From assembly GCA_015179125.1 (NCBI GenBank), contig WHVA01000171.1, positions 143,001-207,000 on the forward strand: a stretch of 64,000 nt of DNA, written 5' to 3'. Within the stretch, counting starts at the first letter, position 1. The number at the start of each line of letters is the position of its first letter. Position numbers and translations under genes: made by a program. Under the pieces are notes generated by a model. It was not told the DNA's origin, searched no databases, and was given only the letters and a program-made list of their open reading frames with translations. Shown here one piece after another: positions 20,262 to 32,521 of this stretch. The DNA comes from Gautieria morchelliformis. Taxonomy: Eukaryota > Basidiomycota > Agaricomycetes > Gomphales > Gomphaceae.

Positions 20262-20693
20262 ACTAAAATATTTTCATATGCCCCCTTCTCACCATGAGGG
20301 TTATTACGGTGACTGCCACATGTCCATGCCCATATCTAGACCAATTGTGTAATACTACCCACTGGATCTAAAAATTTGTCTTTCCCTCCCCTTTGACGGT
20401 GGTCATTTGGATGCAAGTGAACCATTGTGTCCTCCCATTCACTATTTGAACCGATAAACGACAACTGAGTCCCAGTAACCCGTTATGACAAATAGCCATG
20501 AGAACAATTTGCAGAGCCTCTAGCTGTGTGGGTGAGTATGGTGAGCCGAACATTGTGAAGATGTGGAAGAGAAATAATGTGGGCAATGCATACCAAAAAG
20601 TATGATCCTGGATTCTCCTCACCTATAAGCTAGCTACTACTGTAGCTATATCTACAGTGTATTAGCTGCGGCGGCATCTTTATCCACCACCAA
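20262..20693. other. No confident gene
   Basis: Only short shadow-like frames. On the minus strand a frame reading FGSPYSPTQLEALQIVLMA lies between the helicase remnant and a canonical-looking GTGAG site, but no family was recognised. Confidence 0.3.
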
Positions 20694-21567
20694 ATGGCTG
20701 CCATTCCACCAAATAACGACCAGCCCCTGCTTTGCCTTTTCAGCTCACTCCACTTGCAGAGCCTGTTATTATCCCTCGACCGCATGTGTCTTCTATTCCA
20801 GGTAGCGGTGGATATCCGCTGTGGGAGCTTGCGTGGGAACAAGGACTGCACTGATGGCTATTGCAAAACATGGTGTGTTAATGCTGCAATGGCAAACCCT
20901 ACTCATGCTCCCTGTAACTACCGGGCTCATCAACTATGAAGAAATGACTTCCCACAACAAGAGAACGCAGTAAATGTTCAGCAACCGATGATCGGTTCTA
21001 AGATCGGTTACCGATCTTAACTTTACAACTGGCTGTACTACCTGTTGCCCTTCCACTACCTCCTCCTCCCACTCTCCCTCCTGCTCCTTCAGCCACCTCT
21101 GCTTGTCCCTCGGTGCCTTCTGTACCTGTCCAGAACCTGTCATATCCATTGCCACCTGGGTGGCAAGATGCCCGACAAAACACCCTGAATGTCAAAGCAA
21201 TGGCCTTGGCCCATGAGCGCCAACTCCAAAAGAACTGGGCTGAATTGATCAGTCACATAGCTTTGTTTGGTTTGGAGAGGTGCATATTATTCAATTATTC
21301 TAGTTAATTACTTACAATAATCTTCCCTTGCAGCCTGATAGGCCGCTGCTTATTATTGTAATCCAGGTGCTGACCCCTTACATGTCTGTTGATAGCATCA
21401 AAACACCGAACTTTGATATCATGGAGGTTCTCGGGCTCCAGCTGAGGTCACTCTGTCATGCATTTACTCAAGGTGAATGGCACACCCACCAGATGTCTAC
21501 TCACTGGACAATACAACCAGGTCAACGACTACTCTACCTTATGACCTCCCAGAGAGTGTGTGTGTGA
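20694..21567 (+). pseudogene. Unidentified coding remnant
   Basis: Plus-strand coding-like segments: one reading NLSYPLPPGWQDARQNTLNV and ALAHERQLQKNWAELISHIA (about 21113-21280), a probable intron ending TTGCAG at 21333, and a second segment reading DSIKTPNFDIMEVLGLQLRS and EWHTHQMSTHWTIQPGQRLL (21334-21567). No start codon context or family could be assigned. The proline-rich first part and the position before LTR B1 would suit either a host gene fragment or a retroelement gag. Confidence 0.3.
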
Positions 21568-21800
21568 ACTTGCAGCTTGAAATCAACTGACAACTGCATT
21601 ACCAAAACATTGAAGCAAAGAATATCAAGGTCAAAGGCGAAGATTCAGTCTCTCCCTATTCCAAATCAGCAAAGCACTCAACATCCTCAGGCATTCATGA
21701 CAAGCTATATGCATATCAATCATCGTCTCATTGTCAACAATCTGTCAAGGTGGCCCTTCAGCCTGCAGTTGCTACTACCACATATTGTGATTCATATTCT
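21568..21800. other. Gene-free interval before LTR B1
   Basis: No domain or repeat was recognised between the unidentified remnant and the TGTCATGACC that opens the LTR. Confidence 0.3.
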
Positions 21801-22765
21801 TGTCATGACCCATTTATTATTGTATCAAGTTACCCCCTATTTTCCCTTTCATCCTTCCATCTCTATGTTCTCTCCGTTAGCCACTCACTGGATTTGCTGA
21901 GTGACCAAGTATTCATGCCATCAAACATGATCAACATCCTCTAACCAGTATGATGGTGCATCACTGGTCCCATCACCTTCCTGATTTGACCCCCTTTGGG
22001 TGTTCCCATGGCCAGCATGCATTTGCAGAATGTCCTACCTGTAGATTGTGCAGGATCAACCTGTTAGACCAAGAGTCTGTGCAGGGTAGGATGTATCCAG
22101 GTCCCAAGGCATGTTTTCTTACCTAGGTACCTTTGTCTACTTTCCTCCCTGTTGTTTCATGTTTGCACTCCTGCTTCATTCTATTGCATATGTGTTTCAT
22201 CTATTTGTATCCTGACTGCACCCCCCTTTCCAACCCTGACTCACAACAGCCTCTTTCCTATTTGCTGATAGCATGCAAGCATTCGGTATAAGTAGTTTAC
22301 ATTCACATGTATATTCTGCAGTTCATTTATCATATGTCTATCTTGTGCAAAACCCAACTACACTGTGACCATCGTCTTAAAGCCCTCTTTTCTAGACTAC
22401 TACCTTTAACTAGAGTAGAGCTTAAAGCACCACTGGTGAGTTTCTGTATCTCACCTTCACCACTTTCAGCTTTGAACCCTTGTCTGTGCTGTTGGCAAAG
22501 GGCTCCGAAGGAGTTACCTGCCAGCGAAAGGATTGTTACTGCTAGACAACCTTTCTGTGAGACCTTGCACATTACATCGTCAAGTGTCATGAGCTATTTC
22601 ACTTTGAATGTAGACAGGGCGAGCTCCGTTCGAGTAGCCCCCTTACTTCATAATCTTTATTGGCTTTACATTATTTGCCAAACTACATATCTTATTGCAC
22701 AAGCCATTCGGGCATTCGCCATGTTCACTAATATGTGATATTAATGCCCAAATCCAATCTTGACA
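21801..22765 (+). mobile_element. LTR of family B (copy B1), likely 5' LTR of gypsy E1
   Basis: 965 bp from TGTCATGACCCATTTATT to CCAATCTTGACA, with TG...CA ends. It is in the same orientation as, and directly upstream of, the gag-protease remnant 22766-26524. The flanking 5-mers (ATTCT left, GTATA right) do not match, as expected if this is the 5' LTR of an element rather than a solo LTR. Confidence 0.75.
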
Positions 22766-25700
22766 GTATAATTGAACTAACAGCTACAGTCAAAGCATTC
22801 TTTTACCTACTTCTCATGTCATCTACGCAACAAGAACAACCAGTTGTTCATAGGACTCACTCAACAGGTCCAGTTCCTACCCCAGCACCACTTCTGAGGT
22901 GAACAGCTTCCGCCTCATTCCCTTTGCAAGACCCTGCTGAAAATATCATCCCTTTCTCTTGCTTGGTTGCCATGTCTGCATCTTGGCCTACACCACACCA
23001 TCTGGTCCCCAAGCACGCGTCACCACACCATTTTGATGTTCAACACCAGTTAACTCCATGCGAACAACACTTCTCACCTGAGCACCCACTTTCGGCAAGC
23101 ACCCCCATATCCGGTCACAGGCCCAGTGCTGATCCTTTATGCCACCTAATGGCCGTTAATTCACCTGGCAATCGACCACAGAACCCTAGCAGCTTTCAAC
23201 CACCTTATCCTTCTAGGCTCCCTTGGATCATCAGTGCCTCAGGATCCCGATTACAATTGGCCTTCACACAGCCCCACTTGCCACCAGCCTCACCAAGTCA
23301 TACTCTGAATCCTTTTCTCAATGTACACTACACCTAACATCCTCCATATATGTGTCCTACACCACCTCTCAATACTGGGCACATCACCCCTGTTCAAGCA
23401 GGATTTCGGGCTCACATGCCTGCTTCACACCAATCTTCATCTCATTCCCATCACTCACATCACTCTTTGCACAATTCACAGCCTCTTCGCAGTCCTCACC
23501 ATTTGGTACACAGTGACCACCTTCGAGCCGATTCCCAACAGGGCCTTCCTCTCCAGGCACCTTTAGTGGATCAGGGGGCATTACACTGCCCTTGCACTCG
23601 GACAACACCTTGGCTATGCTTTTAGGGGAATGCCTTACTACAATCTGAATGCTGCGCCCGTGCCACAATTCGGAGGTGCCCCTCCTCTATTCACAGGATA
23701 ACCTCACCCCTTCATGGGTCAACCACCCCTGCAACAACCTCCAGCACAGATTCCTGTCCTACCTGGTGGGCCTGCGCCTCCTCTATTCACAGGTAAACCA
23801 CCCCAACAACAACCTCCAGCAGAGATTCCTGCCCCACCCAGCAGGCTTGTGCCTCCTCCACCACCACCTTTCAGGCCACCTTTGCCCCAGGTTGAAGTAC
23901 CTCCAATTGGGCCTCCTGGACATCCTGGCCCACCTCTGTCTCCTCGTGGAGGACCTTGGCTGCAACCAGGATTCCCCTGGAACCCTTATTATCCCTTTCC
24001 TTTCGCCTACCCTCAGGTGGCTCCTGATGGTGATTCTCATGCTGCGAAACCTGACAAATTCACAGGAAAGGAGTCTCGCCTTCTCTGAACATTCATCACT
24101 AGTTGTGTTATGGTCTTCAACAACAAGCCCCAAAAGTGCCAGCACGAGCGACAATGAGTCTCCTATGCAGCATCCTACCTCAGCGACATTGCCTTGATTT
24201 GGTGGCAACCCTTTCTCATTCAGGTCCCAGATCCTCCCATTCCAAGTGACTGGCATACCTTTTTTGATGAGCTTAATCGTCTTTTCTGTCAGGCCAACAT
24301 CATATAGGTTTTGGAATTAATATGAGATTAATCAGAATAATGAATTCTGATTGCTCAAGGAGTAGGGTATCCTTTGTGCACCCCTGTGCCCGATGTATGT
24401 GTGAGCTGACTAAGCTCGGTGGAGCGAGCGCGTCACCACTTGGAGTAGGTCACGTGACCGAGTCTAGGAGAAAATAGGTGATAACAGAGGAACAAGGTGT
24501 CCAAAGCGTTAGCTTTTGGAACAGTATAGTGTAACCAGTTATAGTAGACTCTCAACAAAGAATTAGAGAACACTATCAAGAATTAAGCTCTGTAGCTATC
24601 AAACAAGTCTACAGGTACTTCAGGGGGTGAAACAGTGTTTTTCTGGATGTTTTGTTCGTACATTTATGGTATCTACTTATACTATAATAGTAGTGACTAC
24701 CAGTGTTCAAGATAATGAGTGAATGGGTCGGAATACTGTCCTTTGATAGGGGAAATGCTCCACAGGCTGCATACAGCTGTGGGGCAGGAACAATGATGGG
24801 GATACTTGTCCTACTGACAAGTATCTAAGTTGGGACCTTTGGAGCAGCATACAAATCCCCTTTCAACATGAAATATCATTCGTAATCAGTGAAGCTAGTC
24901 AGGGGAATAGAATGGAAAAGAATCTTGTGTCTCCTGTGCTGTGTGCTTACAGCAGCCTTGGCAGGGCATTTGCCATCTCTGTACCTCTCCCCTGAGGTAG
25001 CTATTCAGTATGTCCATAGATAGGACTATATACTGTGCTTTCCATCGCATCCGATGTCCCTGTATGGTACTATAAGTGCCATAGCAATATTTTCTTCTGA
25101 CCAGGGCCCAGGTGCCTGCTTTCCAGGGCAGGCACTGCTACTGGTGCATGGATAATTTCTCCCAGATAATAAATTCAGTTAGACGTTGTTTAGACCATGG
25201 AATGATGTGAGATAATTATCCCATTTATTCTAACAATAGGTGTCCTAACAAGCTATTCGCAAACTCAAGATGCTCAACACCCATCAATCACCACATGACC
25301 ACTTTTGCTGAGTTGTCCTCTTACGTTGAGTGGAATGATGCCACCCTTTATGACACTTTCTATAACAGCTTCACCGAGCATATCAAAGACCACATGCTCT
25401 CTTATGAACATCCTGCAACCCTCAATGATCTTAATGTCAGGCTCTTCACATCAACAATTGCTACTGGGAACACCAAGGTGAAAAGCAGACTACAACTTCC
25501 ATTTGTCTCCCTTCCTCTTCTGAGTCATCTTCCACACCTCGTGCTAATGCTCACTCCAGACCCCCTGCAGCGGCTAATCCTGGTGAACAGAAAGACCTCT
25601 CTGGTATCCTCGATGCCACTGGATGCCTCACTGAAGCCCAGAAAGAGCAACGAAAATCCAAAGGCCTTTGTCCATATTGCGGCAAAACCCCCACCCAGCA

Positions 25701-26524
25701 CACAAAGGGGTGCCGTTATCAGGAGCCTGCCTCACTTACTGGCAGGGATATCTTCACCCTCGAAGGTGATCCTCAGGTCACAACTCTCAATGAGGTCTGC
25801 AAAGATAGGGAAGACTCTCCTGAAGAAAACTAGTTTGCGATCCCTCTGTGGTGTTAATGATGGGTCACTCTATTTCTTCGAACACCAATCCCATTCACTC
25901 TGTACCATCTGTTTATCTCTTTGCCCCTATTGGTTCCCATTCTGACTCATCTTTCATTGTCCATGTACACCTGCCTGGTCTCTCCAACTCCATTCCAGCT
26001 CTCATCAACTCTGGTGCCACTTTGAATTTCATTGACAGCTCATTCTCCTCCCGTCCTGGCTTCACCTGTACATCACTTCGTTCGCCAATTGCTCTCTGCC
26101 TTTTCGATGGAAAGCCAGCTACAGGCGGTTTCATTCATGAATATCTTGATACTAGTCTCACATTCAGCAACTCCTCTTTGCAGGACATTTCATTACTTAT
26201 CACAAATATACACCCTTTGGCCACTATCATTCTTGGGCTCCCTTGGCTTCACTCTACAAAACCCATCATCGATTGGGGTCCTCTCTCGATCACCTTTCCT
26301 TTTGGCACCACTTCCATACTACCACCTATGATGGTTGCCATGGCCTCCATGATGATTTCCCCCCTGGCTATCTTCGACAGCATTCCCGAACTCCACACTG
26401 CCTTGATGCTTTTGCCACTATCAGTTCCTGGTTCAAACTCGTCCTGGCCATCCTTGGGTTACATCCTGAACATGGCAACTGGACCACTCTCTTACATCCT
26501 GGTCCTTCCACTGGATGTCACTTC
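22766..26524 (+). pseudogene. Ty3/gypsy family E1: gag and protease, interrupted
   Basis: Starts right after LTR B1. The leader region (22920-24060) is Pro-rich (PPLPQVEVPPIGPPGHPGPP). The gag core reads KPDKFTGKES, then in shifted frames SYLSDIALIWWQPFLIQ and SDWHTFFDELNRLF. It is cut at 24308 by element C1 and resumes at 25241 with QAIRKLKML, then FAELSSYVEWNDATLYDTFY and DHMLSYEHPATLNDL. The protease part has ALINSGATLNFIDSSFS, where the catalytic Asp of the expected DSG is Asn (AAC, 26007-26009), then TIILGLPWLHSTKPIIDWGP. The frame stops where D1 begins (26525). Reverse transcriptase onward is absent on this side. I know this gag type from basidiomycete gypsy elements. It is non-functional. 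Confidence 0.75.
24309..25235 (+). mobile_element. Element C1: solo-LTR-like insertion with TTTTGG...AACA ends
   Basis: 927 bp inserted in the E1 gag, flanked by the 5-bp duplication ATAGG (24304-24308 and 25236-25240). It is non-coding. A diverged copy with the same left end is at 53035-54100. Shared words include AAGCTCTGTAGCTATCAAAC-like sequence and CAGTGTTCAAGATA. A 5-bp duplication fits an LTR, but the 5' end is TTTTGG rather than TG. Confidence 0.75.
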
Positions 26525-27223
26525 TGTTACGTATCGAGATTTCCACTAAGTCGGAACTGGAAAGGACAGCAGCTTCAACTTATAGGTTGCGCCCCCAATG
26601 AACTATCGTCCTAGGTATTTCGGAAATGAGCCGGAAGTTGGACAGTACTGGACCAGAGGTTTGGTCGGAACTTGAGTCGGAACTGAGGCGGAAGGCGGAA
26701 GACGGAAGACGGAAGGCTGAGAGAGAGACTGAGATCTTGCTAGACTCGCTGTGCTAAGAACAGGAGATGGAGCGAAGGAAATCAAGTATCGAAGGTGATT
26801 ATCTGATTGCAGATTAACAGACATACATGAGGGGGTTTTTATACAAAGCGCAGAGCAACAAGTAATGGTGTTGTACTAAGCAAATTCCGGAGGAAGCGGA
26901 AGTCGAGTACAATGTGTGGGAACTAACTAATTGGGAACAATGGGACTACAAGGGGGGTTCAGGGTAAGGTAGAACAATGGCAAAGAACAAGGGGTCGGGA
27001 AAACATATCTGACAACGAACTACAAGGGTGACCGGATATATGGTTTTGATGGATGGCGAGGTGGGTCCGGTGGGTCCGAGTAATAGAGTCGAAAGAACAA
27101 GGGAATGTACAAGGGGCGGAATGTCGGAAATGTCGGAGGGGCGGAACGTTGTGCGGAACTATTGGAGGGGCGGAAGGAGTGGCGGAACTGAGGGTCGGAA
27201 GTCGGAAATGAACGGTCGTAACA
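26525..27223 (-). repeat. D1 3' LTR
   Basis: 699 bp, TGTTACG...CGTAACA. In element orientation it is preceded by the polypurine tract AGAAGGGAGA (just right of 27223 on the plus strand, reading TCTCCCTTCT). CGGAA-type words are repeated throughout. Confidence 0.9.
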
Positions 27224-27346
27224 GTATCTCCCTTCTAAGGTCGAGCCCCGCGAGACCACAAGTCGGAATCACGTGACCTGTGAACAAATGCGTCGGAGTT
27301 TGAAAGATAGGCGGGAAGCAAGAACGCGTCTTCTGTTTAGTCCATC

Positions 27347-28676
27347 ATGAGCACTCCAGTCGACTTCTCCAAAATGACCAGTGCTGAGATGAAAGAACAC
27401 TTTGCTGACATGCTCGCGCAAAAGGAGTTGGCCGAAAAGCGCGAGGCCGAGGAAGCGGCGCGGAAGGAGAAAGAGCGTCTGGAGGAGGAGCGCAAAGAGA
27501 AAGAGCGCAAGGAACAGGAGCGTCTGGAACGGGAGCGGAAAGAGAAGGAGGAGCGTGACCGCAAACGTCGCGAGGAGGAATCGCGCGTCCGTGAAGAACA
27601 GCGGAAACGGGATGCGGTCAAAAAGGCTGCGGGAAACAAGGCCGTGGCGGAGAAAACGGAACAATCCCGGGTGAGTCGGAAAGGTTCTGAGTCTCATCCC
27701 GAGACTGACTAAAGAAACTTGGCAGAAAATAATCGTCGAATCCGATTCCGAACCGGAGTCGGAAGACACGGCGGAAAACACACCGTCTCCTGAAGGGAAG
27801 GGAAAACAACAGGAAGTAGTTCCTGTTGTGAACCTTGTGGCGGATCGGAAAAGGAGGGCGGACGAATTTCAACAGGCCAGGAAGAGCAAGATGGCCCGCA
27901 TTGTCGACCTCCGGGAGTTGGGGCCGGAGAATCCCGCGACCCGGAAACGGAAGACAAGGGACGGGGAAGAAGAAAAGGCGCCCTGCGACACATGCGAGGT
28001 GAAGGGGCTTGAGTGTATCTGGTCGGAAAATCCGCGGGAAACCGCTTGCGATCGGTGCCGTGACAAGAAGAGGCGGTGCGTCGTGGACGGTTGTTCCGCG
28101 AGGGTGGAGCGGAAGAGGCGGAAAGTCGAGACCGAGGGGCCAGAAACCCCAAAGTCAAAACCAAGGTCGAGCGGGAAAAAGGGCGCGGAAGGCTTTCTGG
28201 TGACCGGGCAGTCGGAAACAGCGGTGTTAAACCGCTTCACCATGGCGTCGCCCCTACTCGATATCGCCGAGTCCTTGAGGGGGATCCGGAAAACGCAGCG
28301 CGGGATCCGGAACATTTTGCTGGAAATGGCAGAGGTTCAACAGCACCAAGTGTTGTCATTCCAAAATCAGATGACTGTAATGTCAACGGTTTTGGAGCAG
28401 CTGAAGCGGGAGTTCCGGTGGCGGAACGATTTGTTCCGGGACCAACTGGGGTTGCGAGAGGAGCAGGAGAATGAGGCGGGAACGAGGGTGGAGACAGAGC
28501 TGGTGAGTGTGCCGATGGGGCATGCGGAAGAGGGTGCGGAAGCGGAGAACGAGGAAGAGGCGGAAACAATGAGGGAACGGTTAGACACGGAGTTGGTGGT
28601 CGTCGAGGTAGGAGGGTCGGAAAAGGATCCGGAAACGGAAAGGGAGGTCGAGGCGGAGACCATGAGGGAGGAGTAG
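27347..28676 (+). CDS. Antisense accessory gene of chromovirus D1: coiled coil plus Zn(II)2Cys6-like cluster
   Basis: Runs opposite to gag-pol, starting 124 bp from the 3' LTR and ending 134 bp from the pol stop. Exons 27347-27670 and 27726-28676 flank a 55-nt GTGAGT...GGCAG intron, giving 424 residues in one frame. Residues about 20-105 are a charged coiled coil (EKERLEEERKEKERKEQERL). Residues 195-226 have spacing C-x2-C-x6-C-x10-C-x2-C-x6-C (start CDTCEVKGLEC, end CDRCRDKKRRC), which matches the fungal Zn2Cys6 DNA-binding cluster, followed by a basic KRRK patch. The C-terminal part is helical and ends in acidic repeats. A second copy in D2 keeps the intron, cluster and C-terminus. Possible roles are a nuclear DNA-binding or regulatory factor of the element, or a domesticated host gene carried along. 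The role is inference; the cysteine spacing is directly visible. Confidence 0.8.
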
Positions 28677-28809
28677 GGTGTCGAGGTGACTTGTAGTATT
28701 TTCTTGAAGTGTCGGAAATTAGTATATTGGAATAATAATCGGATTTTCTTTTGAATTATGACTTGAGAAATGTAAGCAAGCCGTGGTGTCGGAATGAGGT
28801 CGGAATTGA

Positions 28810-31800
28810 CTAGGGCGCGGAAATGGGGCCAGGCTTGTCAGGATATGACTTGTGGAAATCAGAGACGAGGTCAGAGGCGTGGTCAAGTTCCGTGGCGGAA
28901 ATCCACGAAGTCTCTTCGTCAGTGTTTTCATAGCCTGCCCACTTGACTAGGTACTGGAGTTGGCAGCGGTATCTTCTGTTGAGCTTGGAGTTGAGAATTT
29001 CCGAAATCTCATATTCCGGTTCTCCGTCGATGACGACTGGCGGAGGTGGAGGTTGTTCTCGATTCGGAATTGTATTCGGAACTGCTGGCTCAAGCATAGA
29101 GACATGGAATACCGGATGTACTGCGCACATATTGTCAGGAAGTCTGAGGGTGAAAGAACGACTGCCGGCCTTAGCGATGATCTCGTAAGGACCGAGGTAT
29201 TTCTCAGAGAGTTTCTTCGAGGGACGAGTGGTGCGGAAGTTTTCCGCTTTGACAAAGGCTTTGTCGCCAATCTCGAATGCCGGTTGCGGAAGGCGTTTCC
29301 GATCAGCGGAAGTTTGGTATCTCTTCTGGGCAGCGGTAATGTTCTCTCGGAGGTGCTGGTGAAGGTCGTCAAGTTCCACAACGAAATCTCGGGCTCTTGC
29401 AGAGGCGAGGTCGCGTTCGGGGTGGATGGCGAGATTCGGGTGGTAGCCCTTGTTGGCGTAAAAGGGTGAAATTCCGGTGGTAGCGGAAGGCGCATTGTTG
29501 TAGGCAAATTCCGCGAGCGGAAGAAGGTCGGACCAATTGCTGTGTTGGTAGTTGCAATAGACGCGGAGATACTGCTCAAGGGTCTGATTAGTACGTTCCG
29601 TTTGTCCGTCTCCTTCGGGGTGATAACCGGAAGTGAAGTGGAGTTTCATGTCGAGAGCCTTGCCGAGTGTGCGGAAAAAGGAGGACACGAATTCGGATCC
29701 ACGGTCGGAAGTGACATGGGAAGGGATTCCGTGCTTGGAAAAGACGTGGAGCACAAAGAGCTGTGCGAGCTGGGCGGAAGTTATGGTGTCGTAGGTCGGA
29801 ATAAAGATGGACTGCTTTGTGAGGCGGTCAACGATCACTAGAATGGTATCATAGCCGGATGACTTAGGAAGTTTCTCAATGAAATCCATGGATATTGAAT
29901 TCCACGGTTGTTCCGGGATCGGAAGTTGCTTCAGGAGGCCGTAGGGTTTGTGACGTTGAGGCTTGGCTCGCATACAGGTGGTGCATGACTTGCAGTAGTC
30001 TTGGACCATCGTGCGGAGGAGAGGCCAAGTATAGGTACGTCAGATTATGTCGAGGGTCTTGTTCTGGCCTTGGTGTCCTGAGAGCGGATGATCGTGGCTT
30101 TGCTGAAGCACGCGAAGTCGTAGATCGTTGGTATCCGGAACGTAAATCCGGGACTTTTACCGGAGAAATCCGTCGGAATCGAGGGACCATCCAGGACTGG
30201 TGGGGTCATCGAGGTGGGTTGCGGAGGTGGGGTCGGAACGGAGTGCGGAACGGATGTCGGAATGGAGAGACTCGGTGTCCATAATAATTGAGGCGCGGAG
30301 TAGCGGAAACTGCAATGCTGTGGCACGCAGGGACGATGCCAGTTGTCAGTGGAGAATACTGGGCGGAAATTGTGCGGATTAACGCTGGCATAGTCGCTAC
30401 TTCCCTCTTTTGGGTAGACGTCCCAACGTCTAGTGAGCGCGTCGGGTTTTGCTCCGAGCTTTCCGGGGCGGAAACGGATCACCATGTTGAACTGTGAGAG
30501 GTATTCAGACCAGCGGACTTGACGGCGAGTCAAAATCTTAGTGGTTGCAAAATACTCAAGGTTCTTATGATCCGTTACAACGTCGATCGGATAAGTTGGA
30601 CCTTCGAGGTAATGTCTCCAGATTTTGAAGGCTTCGAAAATCGCAAGTAGTTCCTTATCGTGGACGTCGTAGTTGAGTTCCGGGGCGGAAAAGGTGCGGG
30701 AATGAAAGGCGATCGGATGAATTTCTCCGTCGTCGGGTGAAATGATGGAAAGAATGGCGGCTAGCGCGTAGTCAGAAGCGTCGGTTTCGAGTACAAGTTG
30801 GGCATCAGGAATCCAGAAACCGAGTATGGGAGCCGTGGTGAAGGCCGATTTGAGGGCTTCAAATGCGGAACGGCATTCCGGTGTGAAATTCCATGGGGCA
30901 CCCTTCCTGGTGAGACGCGTGAGCGGAACAGTAATGTCGGAAAAATTATAAATGAAACGCCGGTAAAAGTTGGCGAAGCCAAGGAAAGACTGCACATCCT
31001 TAACACGTCGGGGTTCCGGCCATTCTTGAATTGCCTTGACCTTGTCCTCTGCCATGGTAAGACCTGTTGGAGAGAGGATGTAGCCGAGGTATTCGACCGT
31101 GTCGCGATGCCATTCGCATTTCTCTGCTTTTGCGTAGAGATGGTGTTTGCGTAGGCGGCGGAGTACTTCGCGGACATGTTCCCGATGTTTTTCCGGTGTG
31201 TCGGAATAGATGAGGATGTCGTCAATGTAGACTAGAACGCATACGTCGAGGAGGTCGGAAAATACGTCGTTCATGAATCGCTGAAAAGCGGCGGGAGCGT
31301 TGGTTAGACCAAAAGGCATGACAGTCCACTCAAAGGCACCGTAGCGGGTGCGGAAGGTGGTTTTCCACTCGTCACCTTCCCGGATGCGGACAAGGTGATA
31401 AGCGTGCCGGAGGTCAATTTTGGTGTAGATCTTCGCCCTGCGGGGAGTGTCGAGTAAGTCGGAAATGCGCGGAAGCGGATATTTGTCCTTTTTAGTGAGG
31501 GCATTGAGTCCGCGGAAATCGACGCAGAGGCGGAGAGATCCATCCTTCTTCTTGACGAAGAGGACCGGAGCGCCGTGCGGAGACAGCGAAGGGCGGATAA
31601 AGCCCATGTTGAGATGTTCATCGACGAACTCTCGGAGAGTTAGGAGTTCACTTTGCGAAAGGGAGTAGATCGGTCCAAGGGGCGGAGATGCTCCTTCTTC
31701 CAAATCTATCTTCAAGTCGTAAGGTCGATGTTCAGCAGGTTTGTCGGCTTTGGCCTTATTGAACACGTCCGGGAAGTCACGATATTCTTCCGGAACTGAG

Positions 31801-32514
31801 CTCATGTCGACCGGAGCGGAAGTCGAGGCGGAACGAGCCTTGACTGAAGCCGAATCGGAGAGGTGAAGCTGGAAAACGGTCGTATCATCTTGCCGTTGCA
31901 ATACGCGGAAAGCGGTGGCGGAAACGAGCGCAATTCGAGGAGCTTCGAGGGGCGGAGGTGCTAAAGCGGGACCGGAGTGCGGAACTGAATCCACGAGCGG
32001 AGTTGCAGAAGAGGCCTGAGCCATCTTTGCGGAGACGTCGGAATAGACGGAAGTTGATCCGGGGTACGGAACTGTATTTGACCCAATGCCCAGTTAATCG
32101 ACGGATTATATCGGGTGAGCCAATTGTGTCCTAGTACAACGGAACAGCTAGCATCTAGCGGAGTAACGTAAAACGTAACTTCATGGTTGTCCCCAGTAGC
32201 GAAACGGATAGACAGATCCACAACTTGGGAAATTCCCGTGTTGGAAGACCCGTCGAAAAGGCGGAGCGGAATAGTCGGAATGTTGCGGGTCGGAAGTTTA
32301 TGTTTCAAAACAAAGTCGGAATCGAGGAAACAATGAGTCGAACCGGAGTCGACCAATGCTGTAAACGGGGGTGCGGAAATGGTGTCGGAAGTGAGCGGAA
32401 CAGAGAGAGAGTCGGAGGACGAAAGAGCGGATGCGTTGAGTTTAACCTCGTTTGTCGCACGAATGGGGTCAACACAGCCCTCAGCTCGTGCGGAGGCCGG
32501 AGGACTGCTGACTA
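28810..32514 (-). pseudogene. D1 pol: protease, RT, RNase H, integrase, chromodomain
   Basis: Read by -1 frameshift from gag. The protease has VDSGSTHCFLDSDFVLKHKL. A frame break lies near 32030. RT and RNase H are open from 32024 to about 30360: SPHGAPVLFVKKKDGSLRLC, VYIDDILIYS (catalytic DD), QLVLETDASDYALAAILSI and HDKELLAIFEAFKIWRHYLE. A second break near 30355 precedes the zinc-binding region. Integrase follows with CKSCTTC, SMDFIEKLP (Asp), HVTSDRGSEF (Asp) and PEGDGQTERTNQTLEQYL (Glu). The chromodomain reads EYEISEILNSKLNRRYRCQL, QYLVKWAGYE, then ISATELDHASDLVSDFHKSY, and pol stops at 28810. All catalytic residues seen are intact; at least two frame changes inactivate the ORF. D2 carries other breaks. 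Confidence 0.85.
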
Positions 32515-32521
32515 TTTTTTT
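32468..32521 (-). promoter_or_regulatory. D1 gag/pol -1 frameshift signal
   Basis: On the minus strand the gag frame ends TCA AAA AAA TAG, giving the slippery heptamer A-AAA-AAA at 32521-32515 directly before the stop. Seven nucleotides later CAGTCCTC can pair with GAGGGCTG across an 18-nt loop (one G-T pair), with an outer GTCA/TGAC extension. The sequence is the same as at 36598-36651 in D2. Confidence 0.75.

Noticed and set aside
27269-27781. Minus-strand ORFs opposite the antisense accessory gene
   Set aside because: Arg/Ser/Phe-rich shadows of the coiled-coil frame; the plus frame has the conserved intron and cysteines.
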